From contig JAIXMP010000034.1 in the NCBI GenBank assembly GCA_025677815.1, forward strand, positions 248,001 through 312,000: a DNA stretch of 64,000 bases, in the 5' to 3' direction. The position numbers were made by a program, and so were the translations under genes. The stretch is from Phascolomyces articulosus. Lineage: Eukaryota > Mucoromycota > Mucoromycetes > Mucorales > Lichtheimiaceae. This document shows, piece after piece, positions 47,610 through 60,320 of this stretch (the first letter of the stretch is position 1; each line of letters starts with the position of its first letter). The notes beneath the pieces were generated by a model. The model saw nothing but the letters and a program-made list of their open reading frames with translations. It did not search any database and had not been told where the DNA came from.

Positions 47610-49746
47610 TTACACTTTGGCAAAAAAGGATTGATCAATAGAAAATTTGAGCCAAATGGTGACAAAGGCAGATAGGAGTGTACCAACACCTGTAAACATT
47701 TTAAAAGTAAAAAACGGTTCATTGGCCACACCTGTACTATTAATAGCACTTGCAAGGCTAGGTCCAAATACAGCTATTCCGTTCAACAACAATACAATTG
47801 TTACACCTGAAGAAAACTGTTCTTTCTTCAACAGTGTAGCAACAATAGGAGATCCTATGATATTGGATCATAGAGTTAGAGTGTTGAAAAATGTCGTATT
47901 AAATAGACACTGATATATTTGTTTTTCGACTTTTAAACTTACCCAAAGAATAATAACATCCAGACGTATAACCAAAAATCGCCATGAAAGCAATCAGTGC
48001 ATCATAGGTATATGCAAATGGCCAAATAAGCAAACTGCTTAGTCCAGCTATAGCTGTAAATATAATGCTTATATTGATAGGACCTATTCGATCACCCAAA
48101 AGACTATTTGTGGGTTATATATTTGTATATAAAAAAAATTATCAGAAATGTAATACTATATGAATTACGCACCCTGAGGATACACGGCCCAAAAAAGCTG
48201 TGCCGCTTGTAATAGATACTAATGACGACCCTTCAATATCCGATAATCCGATATAAGTAGCATATGCTGAAATATATAAAGAAAAGCATATAAAATAACA
48301 GCAGCATGTAAATGATTTTAAATATTATTTAAATTGTTAAGCATTTATCAGTTCATACTTGGTATAATAAATAACGGAACAAAATATGCTGCTACTTGAG
48401 TTACCGCACATAAACACCATATACAAAAGTTCTTGTTTCTAAATACATCGAGCCGCAATTTCGTATTTTTTGAACATGGCAATTTTCTTTCTTTTCGGGG
48501 AGATTGCCCTAATCTTTCTTTTATTATTAAACATCCTAAAATATCAACTACCAGGCAAATACTGGCCAAGATGCGATATGTCCTGATAGGTAGTAAACAA
48601 TTGTGAAAATATCAGTTTAAAAGATTGGGGGAATATAATCCTTCAAACCTATTGTCTCTTCCATGTTATTTACCAAGCAATTCCCAGGTGATTATTTATG
48701 TGTGCAATTAATAAAGGCATTACCAAATTACCAACATTACTACCACCATTTACAAGACCAAGGGCAAATCCTTGGTATCGATGAAAATACTGAGGCACTA
48801 CTGTAAGTATCATCTATAATAACACCATTAAAGCAAATACCGTGAAAGGAGGAGTTAATGGTTAGTAAAAATGATTCAATACTGGCTACCAATATATTAA
48901 CTCTATTATAGGTATTAATGCGCAATGAAATATTACCGAACACAGAAAAGCAGAACCACCACCGAAGAGGATAGATTGGGTCAGATACAAGAGCGACATC
49001 TATTTTCAAACAGGGAAATCGAAAGAGTTAATTGAATAAGAAGCGTAATATAAAAAATGAACGTATATAGTAAATAAATAAGTCAGTAATGAAACGATAA
49101 CTCAACCTGGTTTACAAAAGATGAAGCCATAAGGCCAGCGACGATAAAAAGAGTCCCAATGAAATTGACGGTTCTTACTCCTCTTACAGAGCGTATCCAT
49201 TCAGCTAATGGCGCCATTGAATGTTCAAAAAACAAACTTAGGGTACCCACAAAACTCAATCGAAGTTGAGAATGTTGAATCTTTTCCCCATTTTCACTGA
49301 AAACGTTATTTTGGTCGAAATAGTCTTGAAATATACCTAACCAGTAAACAGGATAGTAAATCCCGAATTATGAACAGTTAATATTTACTCTTTTTTAATG
49401 ACACTACATACATGAAAATCGTTTAATTTTATGTGAAGATCGTATTTACCCCTAGAAATAAAACATTGTTTTAGACCTCATAACATTTCATAAGATAGAA
49501 TAATTTTACTTATTACCATGAATTACTAATTCCAAAACTCATGAATAACATCAAGAAAGAGCTCATTACAATGATATATTGATATGAGCCACTATAGTTA
49601 ATGATTCTCCTGTCATCGTCGGATGTTTGATAGTAAGAGTTCATACTTTCTTCATTTTCAGATTGATATTCTAATGCAGTTTCAAGTATATCATCTTCTG
49701 TATTTCGTGTAACATGGCTGGTATGCTTAGCTAATGGCATGGACAT
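47610..49746 (-). CDS. monocarboxylate-transporter-like MFS permease with an apparent 2-nt micro-exon
   Basis: Major facilitator of the monocarboxylate (Mch/MCT) type, about 12 helices. Exons: 49746-49517, a proposed micro-exon 49451-49450, 49336-49107, 48999-48937, 48813-48674, 48582-48359, 48266-48173, 48103-47943, 47854-47610; 462 residues. Key text: first helix ending FMSFGISNSW, then GIFQDYF; LSFVGTL; GGGSAFLCS; FHRYQGFALGLVNGGSNVG; FLGRVSSGLLGDRIGP. Exon 1 ends two bases into the conserved Trp codon (TG), whereas the next recognisable exon needs one preceding base to read GIFQ. Two bases GG flanked by TTTCTAG and GTAAATAC exactly restore the family's near-invariant Trp-Gly. Without them the coding length is not a multiple of three. 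One donor (GTTGAG at 49106) is weak. Substrate unknown. Confidence 0.85.
49450..49451 (-). other. candidate 2-nt micro-exon (GG) of the MFS gene
   Basis: On the minus strand the bases GG are preceded by TTTCTAG and followed by GTAAATACG. Inclusion yields TG-GG-GTATATTTC, i.e. Trp-Gly-Ile-Phe. The two flanking introns would be 65 and 113 nt, normal for this genome, against one 180-nt intron that leaves the frame broken. Confidence 0.5.
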
Positions 49747-50637
49747 CGTTGGTATATACTCTTATAGCTATCATAATAAATACAAAGGTATATTATGCTG
49801 ACATAAACAAAGGAAACATTTACCATTATTAATTGACCTTTTTTCAGGTAAATATACATAAGCAAAAGCTAAAAATAAAATCTTTCTTATGTTAGTTATT
49901 TGGACGACGTATATTCCAAATGTATGATTACAATCACACTACCGCTTTGCTGTTGTTTTATATCTTCTTGAGTCATAATATATATAATTTTCGATATTAG
50001 GCTGTATCTTTAAAAAAATTCTACTGAAAAAGAAACACAATAATAAATGGACGGTGATGTTTAGCAGATTACTGCTAAATATATATATACGTAGTAAGGG
50101 GATACGTGCTTGTTTTGCATAGACCTGCATGTGCTATGTGCATAAGCTCGTAACTATATTATTATGACGTTTTGTTCTACTTATTGCATTACCAGCTCGA
50201 TAGAAGAATAATTAGTATATACATATATATTCCAATTCATTCAACAAAGTCATTAAATCAAGTATATACGTAATAGTGGAATATATACAATGATACAATA
50301 GTTCGTATCAAGCACCCCTTTTTATACTATCAATAGAATCAACCTAGATATTGGTTAATATTTCTAACAGTACAAAATAAAGAGCTATGAAACGTGCTGT
50401 CTTTTAATAATAATAAAAAAGCGGTCAAATTATGTTACAATCGAGATATAGTTGGGAATGAAGAGTAAAGATTTTTTGTGTTATGATTTTGGTATACAAG
50501 AGGGGGTGTGTTTGTTTTTATCTACAAATAATATGTTCAATGTTGATGAATAAGAAAGCGTGTGTGATGTTTATAAATGTGCAAATAGTGATATGGAATG
50601 AATTGATTGTGAAAAAAAACAAGTAGCTGACAGTTTT
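49747..50637. other. intergenic: MFS 5' flank and MPS1 3' flank
   Basis: About 890 bp, AT-rich, with several TATATA stretches (near 50075, 50220 and 50282). The promoter of the MFS gene must lie here; no single element could be assigned. Confidence 0.4.
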
Positions 50638-53229
50638 TTATGAACGAAGGAATTGATGGCGTAAAAGTTGTTCTGCAGTAGGTCGATCTTTTGCCTCTTT
50701 TTTAAGGCACCATTCCATTGCATTTTCAAGTTCTGGAGGAATATGTTCTCCATTTCGACTTTTAGGGGGGAAATTCACTGGTTCGTTTCGAATCGCGTTA
50801 TCCTTGTTTGGGTGGTTATGAAACGGAGTATTACCATATACCATTTGATATAAAATAATGCCTAAAGCCCAAATATCGGCTGGTGGTCCGACCTATCAAG
50901 ACCCAGATGTATTGTTTTAGTCTTTCCCGTAAACTTGAAAAATTTAATTCTCTATTATCCTTTTACCTTGTATAATTCTCTTTTGAATTCGTCATCCTCG
51001 TCTTCGTCTTCCTCCCTCATAAATCGATGTTGATTACATTCGAAAAGGTCAGAAAGTGCTTCAGGCGCAATATAATTTGGCGTTCCATTCTATAGGGAGT
51101 CATCGTCAACAAATAAAATCCATCCATACACTTTTCACTCTAATATTATTTACATAGATTTATTGATAGGTTGCTCAACTTACAATAGTTTGACGCTTAA
51201 TATTGACTGTACCATCAGAAATTGCTTTTGCAATTCCAAAGTCAATAATCTTTACTTTGCCTCGAACAATAACGAAATTCCCTGGTTTTAAATCCGAGTG
51301 TACAATTTTTCGCGCATGTAATAATCGAGTTGCTTCCACCATCTAGTACATATTTCCAAAAACAATTATTATCAACGAGATGATATTCACATTATAAATA
51401 TATCTTTTTTTACCTACCTTTCTCCAAAAGTGTCTAATATCATAAACGTCAAGTTTGTTTTTATGTATATAGCTTGCTAAATCAGTATCGCCATATTCAA
51501 ACAACTATCATAACCATCATAATCATTTTCATATTAGTAAAACATTCAATAAACAACATTATTTCTATGTTCCCTTTTTCCTCTTTCTCTCTTAATTACC
51601 ATCCTTAATTTGAGTGTTCGTTTATCCATTTCAAAGTCGTGTAAACGAATAACACATCCATTTCCTTGTAATTGTTGTAATAAAGTCACTTCCTCCACAT
51701 AAGAATCAAATTTAGATGCATCGATTCGACCCATTTGAATATCCTTCATTGCGAATATTGATCCAGTTTCTTTACATAATACTTTATAAACTCGACTGGA
51801 TCCACCTGTTTTAATCAGATGAACTTGGTAATACAGCTTTCCGCAAATCTATAGATAGTATTATAAATTTGAATTAATATAGCATTTAGAATTTTTGTTA
51901 ATAATCAAGGATCCACATTTTTTTTTTGAACCCGAGATAAAGTAATTCTTTGACATACTGTTATCGTATCCCAAGGAGATTCAGTGATGGATGGAGGTGT
52001 CGGTGATGGTGTCGGTGATGATACTGATGTGGATGGCTGTGGAGTACGTGGTGGAGGAGGAGGAGGACTATTTGGATAATGTCGATGTTCCTGCTTTAAT
52101 ATTTTATTGTTGTTGACAATAAATGGATGTTCTTCTGATCGCCGTTTGATCTAGTAAATAATAGAGTGAGTAAAATACTTAGATGATAAATATATGTATA
52201 TATTAATAAAGAAAAAGAAATACACTTACTGCTGAGGTTACTGGCATTGATGAAGGAGTTAGCTAGCAAAATATAAAAAAAAACCTTATTTAGAAAATTA
52301 TGTTAATAAAAAGAAGGATCCCAAGATATATTACTTACAATAGATGTACTTGACGTTGTCATTGTATTATTATTATTGGTATGGTTGCTATTTGTATTAT
52401 TATTTATATTGCTACTATTGTTGAATAGTGTTGATAAGTCATTATTGAGACTTCCCAGAGTACTTGAACTTGGACTTGCACCTAAACTCTCATTATCGAG
52501 AATAATACCACCACCAGTACTATTACTATTACTACTGTTCAACGAGATTCGTTGAGGTCGAACAGGTTTGCCTGAGAACATAAACGATCGTTTTACTTTA
52601 GAAGTTTTTGTCGTTGATGTTTGTTCTGGTGTATTCATGGATGACGATCGTGATAATGACGGGTACTATATTTAAATAAACATAAAATAAAGTGTGAGTT
52701 CTCATGTGTGAAAATATGTATAGTCATTATTATTATTTACCGATGCAGGAGAACGAGGTGGTGGCGTAGAAGAATGTCGTGAAGCAGTTGTTCTAATCTA
52801 TATAAACAAAATATTATCCATGAATCATACTCTTCTCTATTTTTTTTTGGGGGGGGGGATTTGGGTTCATTGATCTTCTGGTTCTTGATTCAAAATAATA
52901 AATGTATTATTTTTTTTTACCGTATTATTATTCGTCATTGAAATATAGGAAGTGTCTGTGTGATTATTATCACGTTGAGGTCGATTGTACGTAAATTCGG
53001 GGGGTGGTTCTACTGAAGAATCACTTGATTCTGAAGTAGTGTCATTATCGTTATTATTTATGTCGCGTAAAACATCCAATGAGGCTCGTGCTGTTGTGGA
53101 AGAAATATTCATTCGTCTATTATGAGTACTTAGAGCGGATTCTGTAAGAATAACACGATTAGGAATGGTTCTACTTGATGTTTCTGGTGAAGTAGACGGC
53201 GTTATGGATGCTAATCGTGAATAAGTCAT
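50638..53229 (-). CDS. MPS1: Mps1/TTK-type spindle checkpoint kinase
   Basis: Dual-specificity kinase of the spindle assembly checkpoint and spindle-pole duplication. Ten exons: 53229-52921, 52797-52741, 52665-52339, 52262-52230, 52150-51959, 51848-51600, 51504-51418, 51342-51184, 51089-50967, 50892-50638; 596 residues. Residues 1-306 are Ser-, Asn- and Pro-rich and probably disordered. The kinase domain starts at about 307: glycine loop [11 protein letters not shown], Lys341 in IFAMKDI, catalytic HSDLKPGN (Asp435; HSD instead of HRD is characteristic of Mps1/TTK), IIDFGIAKA (Asp452), [32 protein letters not shown]. The start MTYSRLAS was preferred to an upstream in-frame Met preceding hydrophobic low-complexity residues. 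All nine introns are phase 0. Shorter than yeast Mps1 (764). Confidence 0.93.
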
Positions 53230-53446
53230 TAAGAAATAATATGAAAATATATAAAAAAAAAAAAAAAGGAGTGCGCAAGAGTTCCAACAAACGAGTGAGA
53301 AAAGGTACAAATTTATTGCTGGATTTTTTTTATAATATTTAAGAAAGCAAAACGTGTTTTTGCTTTTGTGTCACCCTCAGCTGTAATATAAATTCAGTAG
53401 GTTTTTTGCTTTTGTACTTTATTTTTAACAGTTCATCGTTTTCGGG
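53230..53446. promoter_or_regulatory. shared divergent promoter of MPS1 and SEC6
   Basis: Only 217 bp separate the start codons of the two outward-facing genes, so both promoters and leaders must fit here. It includes an A-rich run near 53253-53268 and no clear TATA box. Confidence 0.5.
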
Positions 53447-53740
53447 ATGGAGGATGCAAGAGAGGCAGCTGTTGCCAAATTAGCAGAATTATTAAAGCAT
53501 CCAGATGATTTGAATACAAAAGTCGGCCCATTGGCACGTAAACTCGCTAAAGAAAAGGCATCCATTGATGCTCAACTCAACACGGGTGTTCAAACACAAC
53601 TCGACAATGTTCAAGGTGGTTTGGAAACACTGGCTTCATCAAGAGATAATAGCGAGAAAATCAAGGACAACATGCAATTAATCGACCGATTGTGTTATGA
53701 TGCTCAGTCCATGATTAAAGACTTTCCTCGTATCAAAAAG

Positions 53741-53780
<40 letters not shown>

Positions 53781-55818
53781 ACGAAAAGTTTATTAAGTAG
53801 AATGGTACTTTTGAATAATAACAGTTAAAACGTAACTATAAATACTGACAACAATGTGTGTGTATAAATAGATTTCTCGAATTCATCAAAACTTTGTCGC
53901 TACACAACAAAAAGTTCAATCATTACAAGAACTGTACCAACGACTTAACGACATTGAAGAAATGTTTGCACCCATGCAGCATGATATTTTTATGTACGAC
54001 ACACCACTTTTACACGTTCATTATCATCTTTACAAGCTCGAGGAATTTAGAGATCAAACCATGCATCAAGCACGCGATTCACCTCACGATGTGATTATTA
54101 CCTTAAAAACCTACTTCCGGCGCTTAGATGTCTTGTCCGACGATTTTACACAATACCTTTGGGAAATTTCACGTAATTTATTACCTCTCGTCGATCGTGA
54201 TTGTGGCACCACCATTGTGAAATTGGCCAAAATCATTGAATTAGAGGAAAAGGCAGACGAAAAAGCATTAGCAGCCAAACAAGCGCAAACGAGTCATCAA
54301 GATTTACAGGGGAAGGGAGGATGGCGTTTAGCCGAAGGAAATCCACGTACCATTAAATCCTGCCGTGTAGAATTCTTTGAACAATTACATCAATCCTTAC
54401 GAGAACGATTTGAAGAAGAATTGGCTCCATATCGAGATAATGAAGACTGGATGGGAGCATTGGATGCGACAGATTTTATCTTTAATGATTTGGAATTGGT
54501 ATTTGATGAAATTGTACCCAAATTCCCGAAAAAATACAAGATTTTCCCTTATTTCGTATTGGAATACCATCGACATACTTATGACTTTTTGAACCATATG
54601 GTCAACCAAGATTTGGATGCTGGTACAATTTTACGACTTTTACGATTTGTCCGTGACTATTATTCAACCATGAGTACTCGATTAGGTGTAACGGAAGAAT
54701 TATTGGAACCTCAGCTTTTGGATGGTCAGGAACAGTCGCTGGTCGACGAATATCTCAAATTGGTCCGAAGCAAATTGGTCGAATGGACATCGAATCTCAT
54801 GTCAGCAGAATCAAGGGATTTCGTTCAACGACACCAACCTCCAGAAATGACCAGCGATGGTCAATATGGTATGACAGGTGCTGTGGATATGTTCCAAATC
54901 ATCAATCAACAAATTGATGTTGCTGCTGATGCCAACCAAGGAAAATTATTGTATTTGGTTGTCAATGAATGTCACAAGGTCATGAAGGATTCTCAAAGTT
55001 TCTGGAGAAAGCTGTTGGCTTCAGAAACAAGAAAGCAATTGGATGAGCCCGAACAAGCACCTGAAGGTTTTGTCGAATATGTGATGGCCATGTCCAATGA
55101 TCAAATCAAGTGTGCTGACTTTGCAGAAGAAATCTTGAATCGTATCATCCCTCAAGTTGAGGGTAAATACAAGGCCCAAGTGCAAGATAAACTGAATATG
55201 GCGGTGGATGGATATATGCAGATAGCTGCCAGTGGTCGTGAAGCACTCTTGGAGGTCACGTTCAATGATGTAAAACCTGTGTTCCACGAATTGTTTACAC
55301 CCCGATGGTATGAACAACCATTGATCCCTTCGGTCATTGAGACTCTCAAGGATTATTGCCAAGATTTTGCGACTCATTTGAACGAATTTTTGTTCAACAA
55401 ATTGATGAACGACACGTTGGAGCGATTTATTATGCTTTATTTGGAGGCAATGCGGCGCAAAGGTGCCAAGTTTCATATGGAAGTGTGTCCTGACAATATT
55501 CAAAAGGATATTCGTTTATCCTTTAATTTCTTTGCCAAATACAAATCCATGGATGAATTAGAGGAACGATTTGATGTCATAGACAAGGTCCATACACTTT
55601 TGAACAGTAATCGCCGTATGATCTTTGTTGATTATTATTCTTTACGACAAGCTTATCCTGATGTACCCCTTGCGTTTGTTGAGGATATCTTGAGTAAACG
55701 AGATGATTTGGATAAGGCTGCACTCAAGGATATTGTTGAAGGAATTAAGGCTAAAGCGCGTGAATATGAACCAAATGCCAATACACCGCCCACAATATTT
55801 AGTAGAATCAAGTGGTGA
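53447..55818 (+). CDS. SEC6: exocyst complex component Sec6
   Basis: Subunit of the octameric exocyst, which tethers secretory vesicles to the plasma membrane. Two exons, 53447-53740 and 53872-55818, give 746 residues, a normal length for Sec6. The N-terminus is helical and coiled-coil-like (REAAVAKLAELLKHPDDLNT), continuing across the intron through KKVISRIHQNFVATQQKVQS. The rest is the long helical-bundle Sec6 region with FFEQLHQSLRERFEEEL, FPKKYKIFPYFVLEYHRH, LDAGTILRLLRFVRDYY and a C-terminal VEDILSKRDD block. The single intron starts with about 13 TTA units directly after the GT donor, which is unusual. Faces MPS1 across a short divergent promoter. Confidence 0.94.
53742..53780. repeat. 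TTA trinucleotide microsatellite in the SEC6 intron
   Basis: About 13 TTA units starting at the second base of the intron, so the donor reads GTATTATT and the repeat occupies the first third of a 131-nt intron. Confidence 0.85.
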
Positions 55819-56507
55819 TTTGAATAACTTTTTTTAAAAAAAAATCTCTTATACTTATATATACCCCTGCCTTTTTCTCCACCCTATTACTCCTCCCAAC
55901 TCCATCTTTTTCTTTTTACCGTACAAACAGATAATATCAAGTTTACGAGAACTCGATCTCTATTTATTACAGTTTTCATTATATAACACTTTTATAAAAG
56001 CAATGTAGTTTCTTTTTCTGACCATTAATCTAATTTTTAATACAATTTTGAAAATGAAAAGGTATATCCACATTGCCACCATGATACTTATGTTGCTTGA
56101 TAATAATTTCGAAAAAAGTGATGTATAAATATATCAAGCTTAGACATTGCTCTGGCAACCAATGTGGAAACCAGAGTTGTGTACCATCAGGATTTATAAA
56201 CCGCAGTGTCATTTTTCACTTCTCTTTCATGTTACACAATACTGTACTTTCCCTCATTGTAAAAAATATTTTGCATGATGTACCTGCAACAAGAATGTGT
56301 GATATCAAACCCCACTTTCACTTCTTGGCATATATTATACATAATTCAGTTTAACCTAAAATAGGTAGTTACAAGGCGCAGTGAGTAGTTTGTAAGTCTA
56401 GTATTACTGTATGTATAAAAATAGTGGGTTTGGGTATATTTGCCTTTAACCAACTTTTATTTCATTTTCTTTTTTTTTTCTTTAAATATTTATCTATACA
56501 CCTTGCA
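55819..56507. other. intergenic, SEC6 3' flank and F-box gene promoter
   Basis: AT-rich spacer. Short frames (60-85 codons) on either strand show no protein character. No other feature seen. Confidence 0.45.
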
Positions 56508-58470
56508 ATGACTGATGCCAATGTGCTGACGACTCAAATACCATGGTTACCTGTTGAAATACAAGAAGCTATTCTGCGATCGTTGACATTTCATGATCGT
56601 CTTGAATGTAGTGCTACCTGTAAAACATGGCGGACTATGGTTTTAAACTGGTCAGGCATGTGGCGAAATTTATCAACAGACGACGAACATACTATTATAC
56701 CTCACTTGCGACCTTATCAAGCATACATAATACCTTCTTCTGTTAGACGAATCCAAATCAGTGACTATTATAATGGAGATCGTTGGCGTGAAATAGAAGA
56801 TTTTTTATTTAACCAACTAAAATGCAATGCAATCCAAGAAAGTATGTCTCTCTTTTTTTTTTTTAGTAAAGTCGTATATCAGTTAAAATGATCTATATAA
56901 CATTGGATGAGAAGAGTGAGAAATGGGAAATATGATCATGATTTTAATCAATATATATTTGGATCATGTAGTTGAAGTACGTACGGAATACCTGGCAATG
57001 AAAAATATATCACGACTTTTATCCAACTGTGGTACCACATTGACAAGGATTTGCTTTACACCGCCTCGTGGTGAAATTCAATTTGAAAGATTCCCAACGG
57101 ATGTAACACCAGATCTATTTTTACATCATTGTCCAAATCTTGTCGATTTAACATTTGTTTATGCAGTATCATCCAAAGCAGCAGCAGAAGCAATCAAACA
57201 TCCTGCTATTACAGAATCTACAAAAAATCCGTACCTGACAAATATTACATTGAGTATTGACGATTATAATTTCAATCCAGAGCCCTTTCTCAAAGTAGCT
57301 CCAAATTTAAAACGTCTTGCTCTCCTCCTTCCTGATATCAGTCGAATGGATGCTACAACATTCATTTCCATGTTGTATCAACATTGTCCACATCTTATTT
57401 CACTTGCATTATCAAGCAATGCGCATCATCTTCGAGACTTGGATATCACTAATTTACATGAACTTCGACAAAATGGGGATGTAATACAACAACCTTTAGA
57501 CAATACCACATCGTCATCTAAAGGTTTTCTAATGAATCTATTGTTACATGATTCACTAAACATGTACCGATTAGCACCTTTGTTACTGAGCCAATTTATT
57601 GTTCAGCAAAAGCATACACAACTTGTCTCTTTGGATCTTGCTGGCGATGCGTTTGTCAACCAAGAAATAATGAATCGATTTATCGAAATAGGTGGATTTC
57701 CTTCTGTGACACATCTTACTTTACGATATGACAAATCAAACTCATTATTGACATTATACCAATTCCTTGGCAATTTCGTCCCCAACCTTCGATATTTCCA
57801 TATCCGTCAGTGTGTTTATCACGCCAACGATTATCTGCTTTTGGCTCTTACAAATCTGGTCCATTTGGAAGAGTTGAAACTGGAACAATGTTCTAATTTT
57901 ACAACAAAAGGACTAATACAATTTCTAAACCAAATGACCTATCATCATCCAAATCGATCATTCCGAAAATTAACCATTGGATCCAGTGTACAAGCTTTCG
58001 ATAAACATGTTCTTTTAGATGTCATTTCAGGCCGACAAATTGACAATATATACATAAACAACAATGACAACAATAATAGTAATAGAGACCCAACAATCAT
58101 ATCGCCACCCCCCAAGTCATCCATTATAGCTACTACTACTACATCATATGAACAACAACAGCAGCAACCCAAATTACTTTTAGAAGAATTGACACTCGAT
58201 CAACCATATAAAATCAAACTGAGAGATGTTGCCGAGTTTTTGGAAATTATGCGACATGATGGAAAAACCATGAAGAAATTACATCTTGTAATTAATGACT
58301 TCTTTGACGCCCCAGATTTTCTTCAAATGGATCAAGGCAAGGCATTTTTAGATAATTTAGATCATGTTGCTAAAGAATGGACATTTGTATTTAGGCAAGA
58401 GACAGTACAAGAAGCAGTCATCACACATTATGACTATAGAATACAACAAAGAAATAAAAGTAAAATATAA
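56508..58470 (+). CDS. F-box protein with leucine-rich-repeat-like C-terminal region
   Basis: Probable substrate receptor of an SCF ubiquitin ligase. Two exons, 56508-56841 and 56972-58470, give 610 residues. The F-box lies at about 11-48 (IPWLPVEIQEAILRSLTFHD then CSATCKTWRTMV). The remainder carries irregular LRR-like units with recurring L-x-x-L segments (LFLHHCPNLVDLTFVY, LTHLTLRY-like SVTHLTLRYDKSNSL, LVHLEELKLEQCSNFTTKGL). An Asn- and Gln-rich insert (about residues 460-500) interrupts it. The intron is inferred from GTATGT at 56842 and TAG at 56971 and restores a continuous frame (IQE to IEVRTEYLAMKN). The target is unknown; many such fungal F-box genes are lineage-specific. Confidence 0.85.
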
Positions 58471-60320
58471 TTGGTATGACACTTGAAGTTTTATAGATGA
58501 GCGATGTCCGTTGGAAATAAATAACATGTATATTAATTTTCTTTTAATATTTTTATATTAAACTTAATTCCAAAATATAATGGATAATCAAATTACGTGT
58601 CAGCATATTTTTTTTTGAATCTTATTACTTTTTTTTTGTAATGAGATACATTTCAATAGCTTGAAGAGTTAAGAGGCAGTAAAAGTAAAAGTGTAAAGCA
58701 GAGGTACGAAATTTATGCATCAAGTTTTATTAGGTACCAACTCCGAAAAAGCGCAGATGTTGATGTAGTACGTAGTTGTTATTCATGGGAGCGACAAGTT
58801 TCTCAAGCAATTCGATATCTAAATATTGTATATTACATAAGTAATAGCCAATATTATATCCAAAAAAAAACCATGATTAATATCCTTTAAACCCTGATGT
58901 TGATTCTAACGAAGATCAAATTCACAAGACCAAAAAAAGGCAATAAAATACTTTTTATTGGTATAAAACTAAATTATAATATATATAATATATATAGAAA
59001 AAAGATACCACCATAAGAATGCGTAATTACATTCAACCAGATATCGAAAGATATATTGTTTATGAATAGATGCTTTTTGGTGACGAGGTCAGAATTAGTT
59101 ATTGCGCTGAAAATTTATATATAAATCAACTATAAGATAGAATGGTTGTTGGGAGTATTATGTGACTTGTAGATACTTTGTTTCATCAATATTTTATAAA
59201 AAACTCTATAATTTACGTATTATGCGTTTTAATAAGAATATATTTGTCATATGCAAGTACTACTACAAATATAATCAAGAAAGATCTAGAAAAGTCGCTT
59301 CATGGTTATGATAATCGAACTCGTAGTTCATGGGATATTATTTGCAATGATGCCTTTCAATGATATATTTGCAATGGTTCTGTATATTTATTTCAAATAC
59401 AGCATCTATTGATTCGTCTTTTTGTGGATCCACCCAAACGGTTGTTTTGTTTCCTTTTTGGTGGATGTGGTCTGTTGAAACAAAAAAGACAACAGAATGG
59501 GGATAATGATGATGATTTCGTTCTATCAGTGCATCAATCATCAGCACAAGCAGCAGTAGAAGAAGCAGACGAAACGAGTGACTCCTTGTCAGCAAGAATA
59601 AAGATTTAAAATGGAAAAATGATATTTGTCCATCAACACCAGTTATATTAACATATCCATTGTGTATACCCTCCATGTCTACAACAATAGATATCAATAC
59701 AAAATCATTAGGATAGTCATTTAACAAGTGCTTGATTCAGCAACCTGCAATGGGGATGACAACAATATATAGGATATAAGAATTAGAACACAACAGCCAT
59801 CGTATATATCATATCTTTATTTCATTGAAGAAATATATATCGTGCTATATTTGTACATAATACAATAGTGGTAGTCAGTGTTTAGTTTTGATATATAAGA
59901 TGATTCAAGCCTGAGTTATTCATTACTTGGAATTTGGTAACTCGGCAATAATGATTAAATAAAATTTTGGGGAAGTTTACAAAAAAAAAAAAAAAAACTT
60001 GGTTGCATCTACTATGTCTTGTTATATCATCAAAATATCCAGATATTAACATAATACACATAAACTAAAAAAGAAAGTGTCAGCTGCTTTCAACGCATGT
60101 CTTGCATGCTTGTTTATATCATCACAAAAATAAAATAAAAAAATCTGATTAATAAAAAAAAAATGCCGCCACACGAAATATGTTTATATATTTTTTTTTA
60201 TCAGATTGATTTTTAATAATAAACTGAGTTGGATTCAACTCCTTTTTTTTTTCCTTCTTTCTCTCTAAACTTTTTTTTTCTCCACCCCCACTCTTATTTA
60301 TTTTTCTTACATTATTTATT
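58471..60320. other. intergenic with a weak minus-strand coding candidate
   Basis: 1.85 kb, mostly AT-rich. It contains the open minus-strand frame at 59338-59727 listed separately, a long A run near 59980 and T-rich tracts at 60240-60300 just before the LRR gene. Confidence 0.4.
59338..59727 (-). other. open frame of uncertain coding status
   Basis: About 129 codons open on the minus strand without an ATG at the beginning. Both ends have protein-like text (LISIVVDMEGIHNGYVNITG and TTVWVDPQKDESIDAVFEI), while the middle is Leu- and His-rich low complexity. It could be an exon of an unrecognised or decayed gene. I could not place a start or splice sites and do not recognise a family. Confidence 0.2.

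Noticed and set aside
55021..55503. 160-codon minus-strand frame within SEC6
   Set aside because: Antisense shadow of a clearly identified coding exon.
59409..59609. 66-codon plus-strand frame with an acidic C-terminal part
   Set aside because: Antisense to the uncertain minus-strand frame; neither strand has decisive support and this one has no motif.
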